Below are positions 34,499 to 43,463 of a DNA stretch of 64,000 bases, piece after piece. The translations under genes and the position numbers were made by a program. Below the pieces are notes generated by a model. The model saw only the letters and a list, made by a program, of their open reading frames with translations. It made no database searches and had not been told where the DNA came from. Location of the stretch: assembly GCF_011305995.1 (NCBI RefSeq), contig NZ_CP049910.1, forward strand, positions 4,154,001 to 4,218,000, given 5' to 3'. This stretch comes from Diaphorobacter sp. HDW4A (GTDB lineage: Bacteria; Pseudomonadota; Gammaproteobacteria; Burkholderiales; Burkholderiaceae_C). Position 1 is the stretch's first letter; each line of letters begins with the position of its first letter.

Positions 34499-35350
34499 CT
34501 AATTGGCGCTGGCTTTGGCGCTTCTTGTCGCCAGCTTTGGCACTCGATTTAAACGGCTCGACTGGCTTCCAGCCATCGGGAAATTGCTGATCAGCACCTC
34601 GCCAACCTCCTTTTTGGCGTAATTTGAGAAGCTGTAGCGTGTCTTGACCGCTGCGATCTGGAAGTTGGCAAAGGTCTCCCGAACCCCGGCTGTGTCGTTC
34701 AGGCTGAGAATGAATTTCCCCTTGACCCCGTCAAGTATCTCAGCCAGCCGCCCAAAGTCCTCTCGGCTGAAGATGTTTTCCCCGTACTCCTTCTCGCTGT
34801 TCCAGTACGGCGGATCAAGGTAGAAGAGCGTTCCAGCCTTGTCGAACCGCAGGATCACCTGGTCGAAGGGCCGGTTCTCGATGTACACCCGGCTCAGCCG
34901 CAGGTGCGCCTCGCTCAGGTCTTCCTCGATCCGGGTCAGATTTAAACGCGACGGCGCGGTCGCCGCGATCCCGAAGGTTGGCTTCACGATCCGCGCGCCA
35001 AAGCTGGACTTGGCAAGGTAGTAGAACCTCGCCGCCCGCTGGATGTCTGTGAGCGTTTCTGTCGGCGTTGCCAGGAGTCGTTCGAACTCGTCGCGGGCCA
35101 CCAGCATCCAGCGGAACTGGAGCACCAGCTCGCCGAGGTGATGCTTCACGCACCTGTACAGGTTGGTCAGATCCGAGTTGATGTCGTTGATGATCTCGAC
35201 CTTGCTTTCCGGCTTTTTAAAGAGCACCCACGCCGCCCCTGCGAACACCTCGCAGTAGGTCTGGTGATCCGGCATCACTTCAATGATCCGGTCGGCCAGT
35301 CGGCTTTTGCCACCGAGCCATGCCAAGGGGCTTTTCAATGCTTGCGTCAT
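34499..35350 (-). CDS. D12-class DNA N6-adenine methyltransferase, coupled to com
   Basis: The product is 283 residues from the ATG at 35350; an in-frame ATG at 35380 is possible. D12 motifs are present: LAWLGGKSRLADRI, YCEVFAGAAWVLFKKP and FYLDPPYW. It is homologous to the prophage A enzyme. The start lies inside com, as mom does in Mu, which suggests Com-dependent translation. It probably modifies phage DNA against restriction late in infection. The C-terminus ends in a Ser/Ala/Lys tail. Confidence 0.88.
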   Translation of the reverse strand: MTQALKSPLAWLGGKSRLADRIIEVMPDHQTYCEVFAGAAWVLFKKPESKVEIINDINSDLTNLYRCVKHHLGELVLQFRWMLVARDEFERLLATPTETLTDIQRAARFYYLAKSSFGARIVKPTFGIAATAPSRLNLTRIEEDLSEAHLRLSRVYIENRPFDQVILRFDKAGTLFYLDPPYWNSEKEYGENIFSREDFGRLAEILDGVKGKFILSLNDTAGVRETFANFQIAAVKTRYSFSNYAKKEVGEVLISNFPMAGSQSSRLNRVPKLATRSAKASAN

Positions 35351-35531
35351 CTGTTGCTTTCGTTCGTTGATGACGCTCATGGCGCTCTGGTGGTTTGGCG
35401 CTCTGGCCGCTGCGATCAGCGGCTTTGGCGCTCCAGTGGTTTAAACACCCGCAACGCGGGCATTTGATCTCGACGTTCCCGTCAGCTTTCGCCAGCAGTC
35501 GCTGGCACTTTCCGCATCTCATTTCGTACAT
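35280..35531 (-). CDS. com: Com-like zinc-finger translational activator
   Basis: The 83-residue protein begins MYEMRCGKCQRLLAKADG and continues VEIKCPRCGCLNHW. This is the Mu Com pattern, with four zinc-binding Cys in two CxxC pairs. An AGGTG site seven bases before the ATG at 35531 supports the first Met. In Mu, Com binds mom mRNA and opens a hairpin over the mom start. Here the 3' part of com overlaps the start of a D12 methyltransferase gene, so the same control probably acts on that enzyme. The last 50 residues are polar and extend beyond the normal Com length. Confidence 0.87.
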   Translation of the reverse strand: MYEMRCGKCQRLLAKADGNVEIKCPRCGCLNHWSAKAADRSGQSAKPPERHERHQRTKATDDASIEKPLGMARWQKPTGRPDH

Positions 35532-35676
35532 TCGGCATCACCTATGATTGCCCCGCCTGTGCACAGGTGTCAGGGTCTTTGGTCGATGCCGTGCTCACTC
35601 ACGGCGGAGGCGTTTGTTTGGGTGTTCCCGCACCCTTGCATTCGCCCTGGCTTTTTTTGGTCTGTGCAGTCCTCCT
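35532..35676. other. com upstream region
   Basis: The 145 bases between the small tail-operon gene and com contain no gene. The leftward promoter for com and the methyltransferase is expected here. In Mu this promoter needs host or phage activators; I cannot identify -10 and -35 elements with confidence. Confidence 0.35.
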
Positions 35677-35898
35677 TCAGATCTCAGAAATCGTCACAGG
35701 CAGATCGGGTGCGGGGCCGATGATCTTTTCGTCCTGAATGAACACCTTGGCCCCGACCTGCGTCTGGCCCTTTGCTCGGCACTGGTCGCCACCTGGCAGC
35801 ATCACCGTGGCGATGCCGTCCTGGTAAGCCACGACCTCGCCGACTAGCTGTTGGCTGGGCGCGAGGATCTTTCTGAATTCGGCATAAAAATTAGGCAT
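35677..35898 (-). CDS. small tail-operon protein
   Basis: The 73-residue beta-rich protein overlaps the preceding repeat-protein gene by eight bases. SQQLVGEVVAYQDGIATVMLPGG followed by VGAKVFIQDEKIIG looks like a compact five-stranded barrel, as in small phage proteins with an OB-like or SH3-like core. Function is unknown; it is the last gene of the leftward tail operon before com. Confidence 0.6.
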   Translation of the reverse strand: MPNFYAEFRKILAPSQQLVGEVVAYQDGIATVMLPGGDQCRAKGQTQVGAKVFIQDEKIIGPAPDLPVTISEI

Positions 35899-37780
35899 GG
35901 CTCTGGACCTCCAAGGACTGCGTAAGTTCTGGGAACTGCATATTGATACCCGTCGAACGGACGATGCCGGTGCGCCAAGCGGAGCTGTCGTCGACGTAGC
36001 GCAGGATCGTTCCGGGCTTGATCACGCCACCCTTGGCCGCATTGATCGGCAGGATGAGCTTGTGATTCAGGGCTTGGCCGGTTTCCGACAGCTCCGCGAT
36101 AGCACGCTGGCGGGCCACGTCGAGCGACGTGATCAGCGGGTGCGTGACCATGGGTTTGAGCAATGGCTCGCCGCCCGATCCAACTCGTGACAGGTCGAAC
36201 AAGCCGCCGCCTGTTTCGCCGGACACGTAGATGCGCTCGTACATCGGTTGCCAGCTGATCGCCGTGTCGTCGACCTCCGAATAGCCCTCGGGCAGCTCGA
36301 TGTCGGGAGAGAGCTGGTCGAAGCGCCACCAAGGTTGCGGCCAGAGCGGCAATACACGCATGATCTCGGCGGTGTCGTGGGGCTGTAGGTAGGCCCCCGC
36401 TGCGCCAGCGATATCGGCAATGGCCGAGATCCACGTGCCCCGGTGCATCCAGACGCCGCCTGGCACGATCCAGTCGGTGATGCCCCAATCCACCGTCCAG
36501 CCAAAGCCCGTGCCGTTGATGGTGAGGCACTCGAGCATGAGCTGGTGGGCGGACACGTCCAGTGTGTTGCCGAAGGTCTGGATTGCGGCCTTGTCATCGA
36601 GATGGCCAGCGCGGCCTCGGCCTGTGACCGAGACCACGTGCTCGCCGAATTTGCGGGTCGGATTTGCCGACTCGGCGAGCAGGCGGAACGGCTGGCCGTT
36701 GATGCGGACTTCCAGCTCCACCGGGTCGCCCGAGCTGCTCAGCGTTAGTGCCTCTCGCGCAGCGATGTGGAACGTGGCGCTGAACTTCCAGCTCCAGGAC
36801 TGGTGATCCAGCGACATGGAAAACGCCTCGCTGGGCAGCGGGTCACCGTTCAGGTCATCGGCGCGGCGGATCTCGACGGAATTGATCACTGTGTAAGTCC
36901 TCTGCGGAGGAATGACGATTGCGGCTGGTGGCAAGACCTCGCCAGGGCGCTGGCACACGAACACGAGTCGGCCATCGCCCATTGCGAGGTCTGTGAAGAT
37001 GAGTCGACCGACACTGGCCGGGTCGTAGCACGGCGGCTTGGTTTCGGGAATGACAGGCGGGCGCAGCGACACGCCAGAAAGTGGCCGCATAGCCTCTTGC
37101 CAGTGTGAGAGCAGCTCAATGCGCACGCGTGCGGCATGACCCCATCTGGACTCCACTGCAGATCGAGCGGGCTTGGCGTCTTGCCAATGCGAGTGCACCG
37201 ATCCACGAAGGCGCAAGGCTTCTTGCCACAGCACATCGACCAGTCCGCGTCGCTTGAGAGCCTCCTGCCAGTGAGACTCAACGGTGCCGCGTGCACGGAT
37301 AGCCTCTTGCCAAACGACATCAGTCGAACCGCGCAGCCTTGTCCCTTCCTGCCAATGCGACTCGACGCATCCGCGCAGCCGCAAGGTGTCTTGCCAGCAA
37401 ACATCCACGTTGGACCTGGCTGGTGCGGCCTCCTGCCAGCACATGAGTGTGTCGCGGCGGATCTTGGTTGTCTCCTGCCAGTGGGCCTGCAGATCAGTTG
37501 CGACTGGCGTGGCTTCCTGCCAATGGGACTGCAGGTCGACGAGCGTGTTGCGGCTGACGTTGGCGTCCCACTTGAGGGTGACATCGGCGTCGAGACCCGG
37601 CAGATCGACGTCGACGGACATGAGCGCACCGGCGCGCAGCGTGATGCCGTCGAGGCCGGGCAACTGAGCGTCAACGCTGAAAACGGCATCGGGTACGACC
37701 GCCGCGCCTTGCTCGCCGAAGACGAGTTTGCCCGAGCCATCATTCGGCTCGCCGCTGAAGACAAGAGTGCCGATACCCAC
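35891..37780 (-). CDS. tail tip protein with eleven 14-residue WQE repeats
   Basis: The 629-residue protein has three parts. Residues 1-82 hold paired LVF and PGLD motifs (GTLVFSGEP, GKLVFGEQ; AQLPGLDG, VDLPGLDA). Residues 83-233 are eleven repeats of exactly 14 residues with consensus WQEA.R.RG.V.SH, for example WQEALRLRGSVHSH. Residues about 290-629 look like a tail hub or baseplate domain (SFSMSLDHQSWSWKF-like strand set, WITDWIVPGG-like loop, LEVRINGQPFRLL). The repeats probably form a rigid solenoid spacer in the tail tip. No named family is recognised for the repeat. Confidence 0.75.
   Translation of the reverse strand: MGIGTLVFSGEPNDGSGKLVFGEQGAAVVPDAVFSVDAQLPGLDGITLRAGALMSVDVDLPGLDADVTLKWDANVSRNTLVDLQSHWQEATPVATDLQAHWQETTKIRRDTLMCWQEAAPARSNVDVCWQDTLRLRGCVESHWQEGTRLRGSTDVVWQEAIRARGTVESHWQEALKRRGLVDVLWQEALRLRGSVHSHWQDAKPARSAVESRWGHAARVRIELLSHWQEAMRPLSGVSLRPPVIPETKPPCYDPASVGRLIFTDLAMGDGRLVFVCQRPGEVLPPAAIVIPPQRTYTVINSVEIRRADDLNGDPLPSEAFSMSLDHQSWSWKFSATFHIAAREALTLSSSGDPVELEVRINGQPFRLLAESANPTRKFGEHVVSVTGRGRAGHLDDKAAIQTFGNTLDVSAHQLMLECLTINGTGFGWTVDWGITDWIVPGGVWMHRGTWISAIADIAGAAGAYLQPHDTAEIMRVLPLWPQPWWRFDQLSPDIELPEGYSEVDDTAISWQPMYERIYVSGETGGGLFDLSRVGSGGEPLLKPMVTHPLITSLDVARQRAIAELSETGQALNHKLILPINAAKGGVIKPGTILRYVDDSSAWRTGIVRSTGINMQFPELTQSLEVQSHA
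37080..37535 (-). repeat. 42-bp coding repeat, eleven units (WQE repeat array)
   Basis: The repeats start at Trp87 of the tail tip protein and recur every 14 residues to Trp227, giving eleven units without a single length change. Each unit carries W-Q-E/D, and most carry an R-x-R-G core. The tenth unit has diverged to WGHAARVR. At DNA level the phrase for HWQEA recurs with synonymous changes, so the array is old enough to have drifted or is held by protein function. Confidence 0.85.
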
Positions 37781-37784
37781 ACGA

Positions 37785-38192
37785 TCACCCCACCAACATC
37801 GGTGATGTGAGGGCCACTACGCCGCCTTGGTAGATCATGCCGGTAGGCAGACCGTCTTCGCCAATGCTCGTGCCCTCTAACTTGAATGGCCCTGATCCAA
37901 GCTGGTCAGTGACCGCGTCCAATGCGATAGCCGCACCAGCGCCGCTGCGCCAGACAGCAAAAGTGGGTTTGCCCGTAATCTGCACCATGTCGTTTGCAAG
38001 CGATGGCTGCAACACGATACGGCCTTCGGCGTTGATGACGCCGCACGGCTTGTCCAGCGTTCGGACAGCCAGCAGATTGCCGCCTTGCGCGTCGTATAGC
38101 TCAATCACCGATGGGCCATTGCCAGCATCGGCCAGATCGATACTGGCTTGGTTGCGTGCCGCGCGGTGATCACGCGAGATCTGCATCGTCAT
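37785..38192 (-). CDS. tail-associated protein, unknown
   Basis: The product is 135 residues from the ATG at 38192. The pattern is beta-rich with a repeated turn layout (SVIELYDAQGGNLLAVRTLDKPCG, GRIVLQPSLANDMVQITG, KLEGTSIGEDGLPTGMIYQGG), as in small phage tip or fibre-attachment proteins. The start overlaps the upstream stop as ATGA, and the stop is five bases before the repeat-protein start. The role is not known. Confidence 0.55.
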   Translation of the reverse strand: MTMQISRDHRAARNQASIDLADAGNGPSVIELYDAQGGNLLAVRTLDKPCGVINAEGRIVLQPSLANDMVQITGKPTFAVWRSGAGAAIALDAVTDQLGSGPFKLEGTSIGEDGLPTGMIYQGGVVALTSPMLVG

Positions 38193-38599
38193 GTCAGCGT
38201 GTCCGTGTGAACTGCGATCACTGGGCCTGCGCCCGTGGTCTTGTGCTCTCGATAGGGGTCGATGCCCACTGCGACATATACAACGCCGACTTCGAGCCCA
38301 CGCGCGGTGTACCAGCCCTGTGCGTCGCTCCAGCCCTCCCACGCCTTGTAGCCGTCGGCCACGCGCAGCAGCCAGACGCGGCCATTGCGAAACGGGCTCT
38401 CCGGCGATGAGGGCGTGAGCTTGATCATCACGCGATCACGAATCACACCGAGCCCAGCGCCGCGGATCGCGTGGCGCAAGTCGAGAAGACTCACCATCGG
38501 CTGCGCAAGATGCTCAGTGCGCGTATAGGTCACAACGCCGCGCCCCTGCGCAAAGGCCAACGGACGTGGTGCGTCAGCGTAGATACTGAGCAGCGCCAT
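38189..38599 (-). CDS. tail-associated protein, unknown
   Basis: The product is 136 residues from the ATG at 38599, which shares one base with the preceding stop (TGATG). A beta-rich pattern is seen with PFRNGRVWLLRVADGYKAWEGWSD and a GLEVGVVYVAVGIDPYREHK strand pair. It resembles small tail-tip proteins of Mu-like phages by place and size, not by sequence I can name. It is followed by another beta-rich small protein gene. Confidence 0.55.
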   Translation of the reverse strand: MALLSIYADAPRPLAFAQGRGVVTYTRTEHLAQPMVSLLDLRHAIRGAGLGVIRDRVMIKLTPSSPESPFRNGRVWLLRVADGYKAWEGWSDAQGWYTARGLEVGVVYVAVGIDPYREHKTTGAGPVIAVHTDTLT

Positions 38600-39795
38600 C
38601 AGTCGGGTCTCCATGGACCAGAGATATCTATCGCTCCCACGCCACCGACACTGGAGCCGGTACTATCCGAGTGGGCCACTGCGAAGAACTTCCGTCCAGC
38701 ATAGGCATCGGAGCCGGGGAAAAAGTCTCCGAGCGCCGCAATAGACGCAACACCTGAGTGCGGGATATACCGAACACCAGGAATGACCGCACGCGGGGGC
38801 GCACTGGAAAATGCCTCGCGGAGAAATACCTCCGAGAAGAGTATCCGCCCATTGACGGAGGACGGGGCCGCACCACAAAAGTTGTCTGCGCCAGAGGTTG
38901 TCGAGAGTGACCCGGTGAATGGTCTTGACCCGACAAAAATCGCGCTGCCCAGACCGGCGAATGCGCGCGGCATCGCACACCCGGCGTACGAGTCTCCCAA
39001 ATCTCCAGTTGTAAATGAGCCTCGGCTCAAATAGCTGCCACCACCTTGGGTGCCGCTGATGACTGTGGCCCATGGATCACCAGCAGTGGCGAGCACGATG
39101 GGATCGCCAAATCCGCGAATGCCAGTGCCGGTGTAGATTTCATTGGCACTAGTCCCAACACTGAACGCTGTCAGAAGAAAGCGAGGGTCGGCCGCGAGCA
39201 GATACCTTGAGCGTGCGCTGCTGCTGGTGGACGACGCGCTCTTCACCCAGTAATATCCACTCGGCACGATGGTGGTGCTAGGGAACATGCCGGTGCCGGT
39301 GTCCACGTCGGTCATGACCTCGTAGCCCGCAATCTTCGTGTTCTGGATGCCCGTGTCGTCAACGCGCAGAAAGTGCCCGGCAGACTTGACGTGCTTGCTT
39401 CGATACACCGCTTTGTTGATGCCGTTGTAGACCTTCTCCCATCCGACCGGCGCATATCTGACCGTGATGGAACCGGTCGCCACACCATCGGGCGCGTCCG
39501 TGGCGAACGTGATGGACTTGCTCGTGCGGCTCAGCACGCGGGCCTCGCCGTTGAGCAATGCGGGACTGGTGACTCCGTCAATCAGTACCACGGCCTCTTC
39601 CTCGAAGTACACGCCGTCGTTGAACTGGGCCGTGCCCACGCCACCGGACACAGTCACCGACAGTGCCGTGGTTGGCCCCCAGCCGGTGATGAGAAAGGCA
39701 TCGAGTGCGGCGATCATTGCGCCCACCGTGGCGCTGATGACGGGCGCACCGCGCATGCGCTCGTGCATGTGTTTGACAGGGTAGGAATAGGCCAT
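38599..39795 (-). CDS. putative tail fibre or tip protein
   Basis: The product is 398 residues from the ATG at 39795, directly after a TTTAAA sequence. The N-terminal 60 residues include a helical segment (HERMRGAPVISATVGAMIAALDAFL). The rest is Gly/Ser/Thr-rich and beta-predicted, with repeated short loops, as is common in phage fibre domains. The C-terminal part (RAVIPGVRYIPHSGVASIAALG) may be the receptor side. No family is assigned. Confidence 0.55.
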   Translation of the reverse strand: MAYSYPVKHMHERMRGAPVISATVGAMIAALDAFLITGWGPTTALSVTVSGGVGTAQFNDGVYFEEEAVVLIDGVTSPALLNGEARVLSRTSKSITFATDAPDGVATGSITVRYAPVGWEKVYNGINKAVYRSKHVKSAGHFLRVDDTGIQNTKIAGYEVMTDVDTGTGMFPSTTIVPSGYYWVKSASSTSSSARSRYLLAADPRFLLTAFSVGTSANEIYTGTGIRGFGDPIVLATAGDPWATVISGTQGGGSYLSRGSFTTGDLGDSYAGCAMPRAFAGLGSAIFVGSRPFTGSLSTTSGADNFCGAAPSSVNGRILFSEVFLREAFSSAPPRAVIPGVRYIPHSGVASIAALGDFFPGSDAYAGRKFFAVAHSDSTGSSVGGVGAIDISGPWRPD

Positions 39796-39814
39796 ATTTA
39801 AATCTCTTGAGGTC

Positions 39815-41746
39815 TTAGTCGAAGGTGTTTTCAGGGGTGTGGCCGATGTCGCCACGCTGCTCGATGCCAAACTTGTCATCCATCCCTGCAGGCGATCCGG
39901 GTTGTGTGCAGCGGATGACGGCGATGGGTGCTTCGGCACCATCGGTGTCGATGAACAGCGTGTTGTTGACACCCCAGCCTTGGTTCCAGCCGACGGCGGG
40001 CAACGTCATGTAAGGGGCACCGGCTGCAGCGTTGATCGGCGAAAAGTCCTGGTTGATGTTGCCGCTGGCGATCTGTCCGAGGTGTTGGCCGATCAGGTCG
40101 AAGTTGATGCCATCCGAGCGGAACTTGATACCCCAGCGTTCCGTGATCGCGCCAAGGTTCGTGACCACGATCTTGCCCGTGTACTTGGCCGTGGCCTCAC
40201 CCACCGTTGGATTCACACCGTCCATCCAAGTCACGCCGTCCCACGACTTCTGTGTGTACGTGCGCGGCACATCGGCAAAGCGATCACCGAAGCGAAGCGC
40301 GGTGGAGAACACCGATCCCACGGGGAACTCGTACCCGATTGGCAAGGTGAACTTCACCTTGCCATCGATGCGCACCTCGGCGATCACGCGGTAGACCTCT
40401 GTGCGCGCCACCACGCTGATCGGGTACAACCCGCCCGCGTCTGGCTTGGCCGGGAAGCCCGAGAGATCGGTGAAGGTGACGGTGCCTGCGTCGAGGTCTG
40501 CCGTGAAGCCGGTGTAGATCTCGGCCCCTGTGTAATCCAGCACCTGCACGACAGACAGGCGCTGGTGGCCGATGTTGTAGGTCATCGGTAAGCTCGGCAC
40601 GAACGTCGATCCGCCATGCGTCACGCCCACAACAGCCGTGTCGCCAGGTCGAGCAAACACGACGCGGCCATCGGATGGCAAGGCAGCCGGGTCGAGGCCC
40701 AGCAGGCTCACGTCGACCGGCAAGTAGATATAGCTGATCGCCGAGTAGCGCAGCGTGTCCGGCATCACAGGCCACGGACGCCAGATCTTGCCCGCCTCGA
40801 CCGCGCCCACGTCAGCCGCCGCATACCACCACTCGGCCTTCTGCGCGTCAGTGACCTCAGAGACTGGAACGAAGTCCCCGAACTGCAGCTCAACGCCACC
40901 ACGCGAGAAGTCCACGCGGCCCCGCATGTGCAGGCCCGTGATGTTGCCTTGCGTATCGACATTGGCCGTGAGCGGCGTGCCCTTGGTGTCGAGCACCGAC
41001 AAAATGAAGCCGCCCGCACCAGCGCGCAGCGGGTAAGCGTCGGTGTTGAAAAAGAGGCTGGCCGTGGTCCACTGCGAGGCCTGTGTCCAAAGACTGAGCA
41101 GTTGAAAGTCTGTCGGTCCGGTACCGCCGACAACATAGTCGTTCATCAGCACGGTGCCCGCTTCGTAGTCGATGGTTCCGCAGGCCACGCCAGCGGACGT
41201 GTCCGTCCAGTCGCGATAGATGACGCCGTCGAGATCACGATACAGGGTGCCCATCCAACGGAACAGCACGCTGTTCACCACGATACGGTGCGTCGTGTAG
41301 GGGCACAAGTCGAGCACTATGGCCGAGGGCGTGTAGGTCTGGCTCTTGTGCCGTGTGCTCGGTGGGCCAACGCGGTAGCGCGCCACCATCGACGACGCTG
41401 CAAGTACTTCTTCGCCTACGCTTGTGGTGCCGTACTCGCCGCCTTTGTTGGAGTTCGAATTGCTGGACGCTTCGCCATCGCCCACCGTGCGTTCGAACTC
41501 TTTCGCGTCCTGGTGGTCGGCCTTGTAAGTCTCAGTGCTGCGGTCGAGTGTCACCACCTGCAGCGAGACATCACGACCCGTGATCGTGCCCATAGAGCCG
41601 ATGAAATTCCCCGCGTTGTCTGCAGTGACCGTGCGGGCCACGATGATCCGGTTGTCATTGGTGCTGCCCGTCTCTTCGGTCAGCGTGGCACTGGTGCCGT
41701 TGGACGTGCGGATGGTGAATGGTCTCTCGACGTACTTGATTGCCAT
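39815..41746 (-). CDS. large tail structural protein
   Basis: The product is 643 residues from the ATG at 41746 (MAIKYVERPFTIRTSNG); longer in-frame starts overlap the upstream gene. It is beta-rich throughout, with several DGVIYRDW/GTVLMNDY-type strand pairs and a FVPSLPMTYNIGHQRL segment. It lies between two tail-tip genes in the leftward operon, and composition fits a B3-like tail tip component. The last 150 residues contain a SWDGVTWMDG-type carbohydrate-module-like turn, but this is a weak hint. Confidence 0.6.
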   Translation of the reverse strand: MAIKYVERPFTIRTSNGTSATLTEETGSTNDNRIIVARTVTADNAGNFIGSMGTITGRDVSLQVVTLDRSTETYKADHQDAKEFERTVGDGEASSNSNSNKGGEYGTTSVGEEVLAASSMVARYRVGPPSTRHKSQTYTPSAIVLDLCPYTTHRIVVNSVLFRWMGTLYRDLDGVIYRDWTDTSAGVACGTIDYEAGTVLMNDYVVGGTGPTDFQLLSLWTQASQWTTASLFFNTDAYPLRAGAGGFILSVLDTKGTPLTANVDTQGNITGLHMRGRVDFSRGGVELQFGDFVPVSEVTDAQKAEWWYAAADVGAVEAGKIWRPWPVMPDTLRYSAISYIYLPVDVSLLGLDPAALPSDGRVVFARPGDTAVVGVTHGGSTFVPSLPMTYNIGHQRLSVVQVLDYTGAEIYTGFTADLDAGTVTFTDLSGFPAKPDAGGLYPISVVARTEVYRVIAEVRIDGKVKFTLPIGYEFPVGSVFSTALRFGDRFADVPRTYTQKSWDGVTWMDGVNPTVGEATAKYTGKIVVTNLGAITERWGIKFRSDGINFDLIGQHLGQIASGNINQDFSPINAAAGAPYMTLPAVGWNQGWGVNNTLFIDTDGAEAPIAVIRCTQPGSPAGMDDKFGIEQRGDIGHTPENTFD

Positions 41747-41759
41747 GTCTATTCCCTGA

Positions 41760-43460
41760 TTAGCCCGCAGTGGATCGCGGCCAGTTGACGTAAGGAACAC
41801 CAGTGCCAGCTGCAGGCTCGTAGTACTCAGGCACAGAGCGGCTGGTGTAGGTGATGTCGGTGGTCTTGCTGGCGGTCGTGGTGGTGAGCTGTGCGCCGCT
41901 CGAGCTGCTGACCGCACGCGAAACGACGTAGGTCAGCTGGAACGTTCCTGCTGCGGGCACCTGGGCCGTCTGAAAGTGGATGATCCCGGCGGCGTCAGGG
42001 GAGCCCGGTGCAGCAATGATCTCGGTGACCAGCGCCTCCAGCTCGCAGTCGATTTGCAGCTGCGCGCCTGCATCGGGCATGTGAGCCGGGCGCAGCAGCA
42101 CGCTGCGGCTTGGATAGTCAACCACGCCCGAGCCGTCGCCGGTCAACTTGCCGGTGCCGTTGTCGATCACCGTGTAGACCGTGCCGCCGCTGGTGTATCC
42201 GATGATCAGCGTGGAAGGCACGATGCGATCGAGATCGCTGTCACCTTCGACGATCCACGAGTACTCGGGCGCGCGAACCTGCGGCCCTTGCGCCGAGCGG
42301 TTCGTGAACGACAGTGGCGACGCGAAAGTGATGCAGATCGTGCTGCCGATGTCAGGCACCGCTTTCAGGCCGATCAGCAGCGTGCCGGTGAGGTAATTGA
42401 CTGTGCCGGAGCCCGAACCCTTGAGCTGTACCGCTCCATCGTCATAGATGCGATAGAGCTGGCCGAGCGCCCAGTAGTCGATAAAGACGGAACCCGGCTG
42501 AGGCAGAGGCTTCAGGTCTGCAAGGAAAACCGTTCCTGCATTCTCCTCCGCGATCTTGATGCGGCGTGTGTGCAAGGTCGTGGCCGCTTCCACCTGACGA
42601 GGCGAACTCGCGAGGAGCAAAGTCTGCTTGGCCGTGGGCCGTTGGTCCGTCGTGCTCACTTCGCCTTTGCTGTTGGGCACGACCTGCACATAGACCGACT
42701 CTGTCTCGATCCAGTTGTCGAGCAAAGTGGTGGCCTTCGTCAGCTTGCTGGCCGAGTAGAACAGGCCTGCATCCGTGTACATCGTTTCACGCAGCAGCGT
42801 TTTTGTCGCGCCACGCGTGAATGTGCGCACAGGAGGCGAGCCGGGGAAGTCAAACGTCAGGCTATCGAACAGCTCGCAGGTTGTGACCAGTGCGTCGAAG
42901 TCCTCTGCCTTTGACCCTGATGTGTCGGTGTACTTGCGGATGAGCGAACTGGTCGCTTTGATCTTGATGCGCTGTCGCCGCTCGCCTGCAACGCCTTCGT
43001 TGTAGACCAGAACGTAGGTGCGTCCGATGGCGGGCGGTGTGCCTTCTGGTCGCTGCAGGATCTGGATCGCGGGCATCGTGGCCCAGTGGTTCTCCAGCAG
43101 GTAGCCCGAAAACTCGGACGCGGCATTCATGCCGGACTCCATGCGCTTGGCGATGTCGGCGCGCGTGGCGAACGGATTCTTGAGCGTGAGGATTGCGCAG
43201 CTCACACGCGGATCGTCCGGAGGCTTCGAGACGATAACGTTGGTGCCAGTGAACGGCGTCTTGTCCGTGTTGCGCAGAACACCGTGGATCTGGTAAATCT
43301 CGACGCGGCCGACGGTACGTGTTTCTTCGCTGATGTCCGGGAAGATTTCGTTACTGCGGCCTGTGGTCATCAACTGGGCCGAGGGTGGCCCGCCGCCTTC
43401 GGGTCGGTCGACCATACGCAGGGAGCGAGCCAGGCGGATATCACCTGCAAGGATTGTCAT
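41760..43460 (-). CDS. tail tip protein with internal duplication
   Basis: The 566-residue protein contains two copies of an about 42-residue unit near residues 335 and 420: VQLKGSGSGTVNYLTGTLLIG and KLTGDGSGVVDYPSRSVLLR, each followed by a PD.G..L.I strand. The N-terminal half is mixed and may be the hub-contact part. The gene starts directly after GATTTAAACC, in which the upstream gene's TAA stop is embedded. It probably encodes a tail-tip protein. Confidence 0.6.
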   Translation of the reverse strand: MTILAGDIRLARSLRMVDRPEGGGPPSAQLMTTGRSNEIFPDISEETRTVGRVEIYQIHGVLRNTDKTPFTGTNVIVSKPPDDPRVSCAILTLKNPFATRADIAKRMESGMNAASEFSGYLLENHWATMPAIQILQRPEGTPPAIGRTYVLVYNEGVAGERRQRIKIKATSSLIRKYTDTSGSKAEDFDALVTTCELFDSLTFDFPGSPPVRTFTRGATKTLLRETMYTDAGLFYSASKLTKATTLLDNWIETESVYVQVVPNSKGEVSTTDQRPTAKQTLLLASSPRQVEAATTLHTRRIKIAEENAGTVFLADLKPLPQPGSVFIDYWALGQLYRIYDDGAVQLKGSGSGTVNYLTGTLLIGLKAVPDIGSTICITFASPLSFTNRSAQGPQVRAPEYSWIVEGDSDLDRIVPSTLIIGYTSGGTVYTVIDNGTGKLTGDGSGVVDYPSRSVLLRPAHMPDAGAQLQIDCELEALVTEIIAAPGSPDAAGIIHFQTAQVPAAGTFQLTYVVSRAVSSSSGAQLTTTTASKTTDITYTSRSVPEYYEPAAGTGVPYVNWPRSTAG

Positions 43461-43463
43461 GGT

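Noticed and set aside
34490..35430. Recurring TTTGGCGCT phrase around the com-methyltransferase genes
   Set aside because: Most copies encode Ser-Ala-Lys-Ala in the disordered tails of the two proteins; no spacing or symmetry suggests a regulatory site.
37080..37535. The 42-bp repeats as a CRISPR array
   Set aside because: Units are contiguous, in frame and without unique spacers; they encode a protein repeat.
40616..41788. 390-codon frame opposite a tail gene
   Set aside because: Arg/His/Ala-rich with no domain pattern; it runs antisense to a well-supported late gene.
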